Source of the DNA: an uncultured Rickettsiales bacterium
GTDB lineage: Bacteria > Pseudomonadota > Alphaproteobacteria > Rs-D84
Length of the DNA stretch: 64,000 nt
Reading direction: 5' to 3'
Assembly: GCA_900546225.1 (NCBI GenBank)
Contig: URBZ01000003.1
Span: 61,165-125,164 of the forward strand
In this document: positions 61,055 through 64,000 of the stretch, in pieces
How the letters are laid out: each line of letters begins with the position of its first letter
Numbering within the stretch: position 1 is the stretch's first letter
Made by a program: the position numbers and the translations under genes
Notes under the pieces: model-generated
Databases searched by the model: none
What the model was told of the DNA's origin: nothing
The model's input: only the letters and a program-made list of their open reading frames with translations

Positions 61055-61171
61055 AAAATTCACCCCCGATTTATTCGGGGTTTAATTTTTGGTAATTGTG
61101 CTAGTAGGGACGCTGGTCGCTAACGGCGAATTTGCGTAAATGCCGGTGTTTTTTATTTTACGTATTTGTTC

Positions 61172-61199
61172 TTGATTTTTAGGCGCAATACCGTATAAT
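61172..61199 (+). promoter_or_regulatory. Promoter of tRNA-Thr(GGT)
   Basis: TTGATT at 61172 and a perfect TATAAT at 61194, 16 nt apart, with GCGGGGC after the -10. Confidence 0.72.
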
Positions 61200-61219
61200 T
61201 GCGGGGCAATGGTAAAGTT

Positions 61220-61293
61220 GCCCTAATAGTCTAGTGGTAAAACACGTCCTTGGTAAGGACGAGTCGCAAGTCCGATTCTTGCTTAGGGCACCA
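61220..61293 (+). tRNA. tRNA-Thr(GGT) with unusual T loop
   Basis: A 74-nt cloverleaf: GCCCTAA pairs with TTAGGGC, the anticodon loop TTGGTAA reads GGT (threonine), and CCA is encoded. The T loop is TCCGATT, so position 55 is C where nearly all tRNAs have U (pseudouridine). The D arm (GTCTAGTGGTAAAAC) is of the Glu/Gly-like kind. Confidence 0.88.
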
Positions 61294-61341
61294 GAAATGC
61301 ATCATCTACTTTGCGTTTGTTTGTTTTTGTTCAGGTTACAT

Positions 61342-61836
61342 TTAGTCGTATATGACCCCTACGGGTAATTCTGTGAACTCTATATGTAAATTTCCATTTG
61401 TTGTCATCATTGTTTTAGATGTGTCCCAAAATGCGACTAGTCCAATAGCTTTTGCTTGGTTGTCTAGCAAAACTCCTATCATAGTGTTTAATGTCGCATT
61501 CTTGCTATTGACCAGTTCATTGAAAAATTCTTTTCGTTCACCACATAGGTATTTGATATATTCGGTATCTGTTGCAAATTTACTCACGACGTCAATATTC
61601 CCGATATATTCAAATAATTCTGGTTTTCCAAAGACTTCATTAAAGAACACGATGGAATAATCTTGTAATAAGTTGTGTTCTTCCAAAATAGGATTAATTA
61701 AAAGGTAAAATAAATTACCATTGTTATTTTTTATAGGGAGTTTTATTTTTGGTCTGTAGATTTTCCAAAAGTACCAATAAATTACCAAAGTAACAGCGAC
61801 AAGGGGTATCAATAGTATATATTCAAATATTGACAT
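61342..61836 (-). CDS. Unknown membrane-anchored protein, 164 residues
   Basis: Not recognised. AAAGGTG precedes the ATG at 61836. MSIFEYILLIPLVAVTLVIYWYFW is a single N-terminal membrane anchor. The rest is a soluble domain with alternating strands and helices (NIDVVSKFATDTEYIKYLCGERKEFFNELV). The larger frame to 61983 overlaps the lipoprotein gene and is not used. It follows the lipoprotein gene after 16 nt, so they form a two-gene unit. Confidence 0.65.
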   Translation of the reverse strand: MSIFEYILLIPLVAVTLVIYWYFWKIYRPKIKLPIKNNNGNLFYLLINPILEEHNLLQDYSIVFFNEVFGKPELFEYIGNIDVVSKFATDTEYIKYLCGERKEFFNELVNSKNATLNTMIGVLLDNQAKAIGLVAFWDTSKTMMTTNGNLHIEFTELPVGVIYD

Positions 61837-61852
61837 CGGTAGCACCTTTTTA

Positions 61853-62311
61853 TTATTTGCATTCAAAAATGTTATATCCTTTGGCAAATTTGAGCCAATA
61901 CCAGTTATACCACCGCCGGTCATATAAATAATACCAATCCCCAGCAGCCCAAGTTCCATCAAGTTGACCGCTGTTATCATCAAAACTCTTTGATAATTTA
62001 ATAGTTGATTTTGTTGCTACATTTGCCCCTTGTTTAAGTGCAGATTTTGCAACGTCTGTAAGGTTTGATTCTGCTATATATCCCTTTAATGTGCATTTTG
62101 CCCCCATGGGCAGACCTGACCGGTAAAAAGAAACGCCATCATATTTAGAATCTATTTCTTTTTCAAAAACAGAACGGCCAATATGTTCAACGGGAATATA
62201 TGTTTCTAGAAAACCGCCTTCGCCTGTGATGGTTTTGATGCCGGTATACGGGTAATGAATTGCGCAAGAACACAAAAGTAGTGTTGGAAGAGTAAATATT
62301 ATTTTTTTCAT
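61853..62311 (-). CDS. Putative lipoprotein, 152 residues
   Basis: Not recognised beyond export. MKKIIFTLPTLLLCSC is a lipoprotein signal with Cys 16 as the likely lipidated residue. The mature part has FEKEIDSKYDGVSFYRSGLPMGAKCTLKGYI and an aromatic C-terminus (WYYLYDRRWYNWYWLKF). It starts about 20 nt after a strong hairpin terminator that ends a structured leader of about 220 nt, so its transcription may be controlled there. Confidence 0.72.
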   Translation of the reverse strand: MKKIIFTLPTLLLCSCAIHYPYTGIKTITGEGGFLETYIPVEHIGRSVFEKEIDSKYDGVSFYRSGLPMGAKCTLKGYIAESNLTDVAKSALKQGANVATKSTIKLSKSFDDNSGQLDGTWAAGDWYYLYDRRWYNWYWLKFAKGYNIFECK

Positions 62312-62330
62312 TTTTACCACCGTTGATGCA

Positions 62331-62554
62331 AAAAAAAGACCGCCAAGGGAATGACGGTCGGGTATTTTCAAAATCATAATTGCAATGACCCTGTGGATTT
62401 CGGCGAACCTGTTATATAGCCACAGACACCCGACCAAAAGGTCAGGCAAAACAGTGTAAAAACACCATTGTGCTGTCAAAAACGGATAACGATGTTTTCA
62501 CACCGTGCAATTATGGGTTTTGAACGACCCCGAACCCACGTCCCCATGGATTCG
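62331..62554 (-). ncRNA. Probable structured RNA or leader upstream of the lipoprotein gene
   Basis: A minus-strand promoter (62561-62589) predicts an RNA of about 220 nt ending in a hairpin GACCG...CGGTC followed by eight T (62331-62360). Inside are CCGAATCC/GGGTTCGG (8 bp), GTGTGAAAACA with TGTTTTTACAC (long AT stem), GACC TTTT GGTC, and CTGTGG/CCACAG. No conserved protein is convincing. It could be a free small RNA or a terminator-controlled leader of the lipoprotein gene. 62590-62707 holds nothing recognisable. Confidence 0.55.
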
Positions 62555-62560
62555 GTACAG

Positions 62561-62589
62561 ATTTTAATATATGAAAAACGTTAAAGCAA
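62561..62589 (-). promoter_or_regulatory. Promoter of the structured RNA
   Basis: On the minus strand TTGCTT (62584-62589) and TAAAAT (62561-62566) are exactly 17 nt apart. Confidence 0.6.
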
Positions 62590-62707
62590 TTGAAATTGAT
62601 AAAAAACAGGGCTTTTGTGTATAGTAAAAGTCACATTAGCTCTGAATGAATGAGTTATAATTCATATGTTGTAAATCATGATTCAATCAGTTGTATGTTT
62701 ATATATT

Positions 62708-63844
62708 TTAATTTCGAGATAGAATCTCAAATAAAATTTGATTGAAATAAATATTTTCTCTGCCAACTTTTTGAACTGTCAACAATTGTCCTTTAGTTCC
62801 ATCTTCTCTATCATATGGTTGACACAACATATTTAAATGTTTAGAAGCAGTTTGACGAGAATATGTCGGTATTTTATCTAAAAAGTTTTCAATTCTAAAG
62901 TACGGGGAGGAAAAAACAACATCAACTAAATCAGATGAAGAAATTTTTCTGAAGTACTTAAATAATTCGTCTTTATATTGATTTCGTGCTCTTAAAATTT
63001 TATCTATCATTAACGAGGTGTTTTTTGCGGTTTCTTCTACGGACTTTAATACATACAAAATCCATTCTTCCCATTCTTCCTTTTGGGTAACTCTTTTTAA
63101 TCTTTCATAGTATTCTGATCTGTGTTCTAAATAGTATTTAGATAAGAATAATATAGGTCTGTGCAGCAAACCCTCTTGAACGAGCCATAAAATATTTGCA
63201 ATACGTCCGGTTCTTCCGTTGCCGTCATTAAAAGGGTGTATGCATTCAAACTGATAATGCATTATAGCCATTTTTATGAGAGGGTCTATTTCGTTATAGT
63301 TTTTTTCATATAAAAACTTTTCCAAATTGGCTAATTTTGCTTTTATACCCATTTCTGTTTGCGGAGGAACATGAAGTATTTCGCCTGTTTTCATATTTTT
63401 TATAACAGTGCCAGGCGTTTTTCTTAACCCAGCCGTATTGTGTTTGATTGTTTGTACTAACTGAACAAAAATATTTTCGCCTAGTGGTTTGCGTGTTATA
63501 AGATCAATTCCTAACCATAAAGCCTTATTATAATCCCTAACTTCTTTGGTCATAGGGTCTACGTTTTCTTCTGGGGTTACATCAGCTTTGTACAATAAAT
63601 CATTTGTTGTCACGATGTTCTCTATGGCGGAACTATCTTTTGCTTCAGATAATGCCATATTTGATATTAAAATATCTTGATTTGGCAATCTTGCCGCCTT
63701 GTTGTCCAATTCAGATAATGCCCTGCTTGATTTTATAACTTGGCGCATGATAGCTACTGTTTCTATATTTTTATGTGGTGGCAAATCATTAAAAAAAGTT
63801 TCGTTAAAAACAACTTCTTCATTTTCTGTTTTTATTATACTCAT
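62708..63844 (-). CDS. Fic-domain protein (AMPylase family)
   Basis: Fic proteins transfer AMP to target proteins. The 378-residue protein has HPFNDGNGRTGR (203-214), the complete catalytic motif. An N-terminal inhibitory helix SSAIEN (71-76) fits the S-x-x-x-E-N type that blocks ATP binding in class II Fic. A C-terminal winged-helix-like region (YSRQTASKHLNML) could bind DNA. GAGGG lies before the ATG at 63844. The gene is clearly AT-richer than the core genes, suggesting transfer. Two inverted repeats lie upstream. Confidence 0.9.
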   Translation of the reverse strand: MSIIKTENEEVVFNETFFNDLPPHKNIETVAIMRQVIKSSRALSELDNKAARLPNQDILISNMALSEAKDSSAIENIVTTNDLLYKADVTPEENVDPMTKEVRDYNKALWLGIDLITRKPLGENIFVQLVQTIKHNTAGLRKTPGTVIKNMKTGEILHVPPQTEMGIKAKLANLEKFLYEKNYNEIDPLIKMAIMHYQFECIHPFNDGNGRTGRIANILWLVQEGLLHRPILFLSKYYLEHRSEYYERLKRVTQKEEWEEWILYVLKSVEETAKNTSLMIDKILRARNQYKDELFKYFRKISSSDLVDVVFSSPYFRIENFLDKIPTYSRQTASKHLNMLCQPYDREDGTKGQLLTVQKVGRENIYFNQILFEILSRN

Positions 63845-63894
63845 GATATAACCCTCTATTTTTATCTTATCAAAAAAATTTTTTATATCAAACA

Positions 63895-63999
63895 AATATG
63901 TTAACTTTTTTTGTTTTTTTTAACATATTTGTAAAAAATGTACCTTTTTTATACCTTTTTTGTGGATATGTTAACTTTTTTTTGTTTTTTTAACATATT
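63895..63999. repeat. Two copies of an inverted repeat upstream of fic
   Basis: ATATGTTAAC, a T-rich spacer of about 15 nt and TTAACATAT occur at about 63895-63929 and again at 63966-63999. Each is palindromic, and they are nearly identical, 70 nt apart. They look like operators for a dimeric regulator, perhaps Fic itself through its winged helix. The window ends at the second copy. Confidence 0.6.
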
Positions 64000-64000
64000 T

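Noticed and set aside
62312..62479. N-terminal extension of the lipoprotein gene (MTAQWCFYTVLP...)
   Set aside because: It crosses a strong terminator and would bury the lipoprotein signal; the ATG at 62311 gives a perfect signal peptide.

Overview
The window looks like chromosome of a bacterium with a compact, gene-dense genome, most likely an alphaproteobacterium. Clues are an SspB of the alphaproteobacterial type ending in VVSLDDFRKNRK, tRNAs with alphaproteobacterial sequence, a eukaryote-like IleRS of the kind found in Rickettsiales, and VirB3/VirB4. Lipid A genes (lpxK, lpxC), TolC and a PagL-like barrel show a Gram-negative outer membrane. Host association is plausible but is inference.

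Layout. 1-3.9 kb: biotin carboxylase genes accB-accC, a small interspersed repeat, recF-sspB and tRNA-Cys. 3.9-8.6 kb: an export system, tolC-macA followed by the two macB genes. 8.6-16.1 kb: tRNA-Val, metG with a possible attenuator, queH, fabD-fabG, a shortened mnmG, tRNA-Thr(CGT) and two unknown genes. 16.1-24 kb: ileS with a leader peptide of four consecutive Ile codons, nth, then pheT-pheS-rplT-rpmI on the minus strand. 24.1-33.8 kb: the cell-wall elongation operon mreC-mreD-mrdA-rodA running into topA-dnaG and an ABC-F gene. 33.8-36 kb: ychF, a small SufB/D-like gene and rpmJ. 36-39.9 kb: an intergenic region with repeated TGTTGAAAA motifs, virB3-virB4, a secreted protein with an HExxH motif and a cysteine-repeat secreted protein. 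39.9-43.1 kb: an accessory block of DUF262-HNH nuclease, EcoRI-type adenine methyltransferase and serine recombinase beside tRNA-fMet. 43.3-46.4 kb: acyltransferase-lpxK-lpxC-lipoprotein. 46.4-51.2 kb: an R64-like type IVb pilus set (pilO-pilP-pilQ-pilR). 51.2-56.6 kb: a second copy of the small repeat, a RusA-like gene, gyrB, a helix-hairpin-helix glycosylase-like gene, ung and a PagL-like gene. 56.8-61.1 kb: a 4.2-kb island carrying a complete DpnII-type (GATC) restriction-modification operon, flanked by the real tRNA-Met and a diverged copy of its 3' half. 61.2-64 kb: tRNA-Thr(GGT), two small membrane or lipoprotein genes, a probable structured RNA, and an AT-rich fic gene preceded by two identical-looking inverted repeats.

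How it fits together. The core genes serve fatty-acid and lipid A synthesis, rod-shape wall growth, translation and DNA replication or repair. They are tightly packed, often with 1-26 nt overlaps and AAAGGA-like ribosome binding sites. Accessory material sits beside tRNA genes and is mainly DNA defence (two restriction-modification-like blocks, Fic). The most interesting signals are the predicted ribosome-mediated attenuator of ileS with a near-leaderless leader peptide, the tRNA-Met island with duplicated att-like ends, the roughly 220-nt structured RNA near 62.4 kb, and the repeat cluster in front of virB3. Everything is read by eye. No database search, alignment program or folding program was run.
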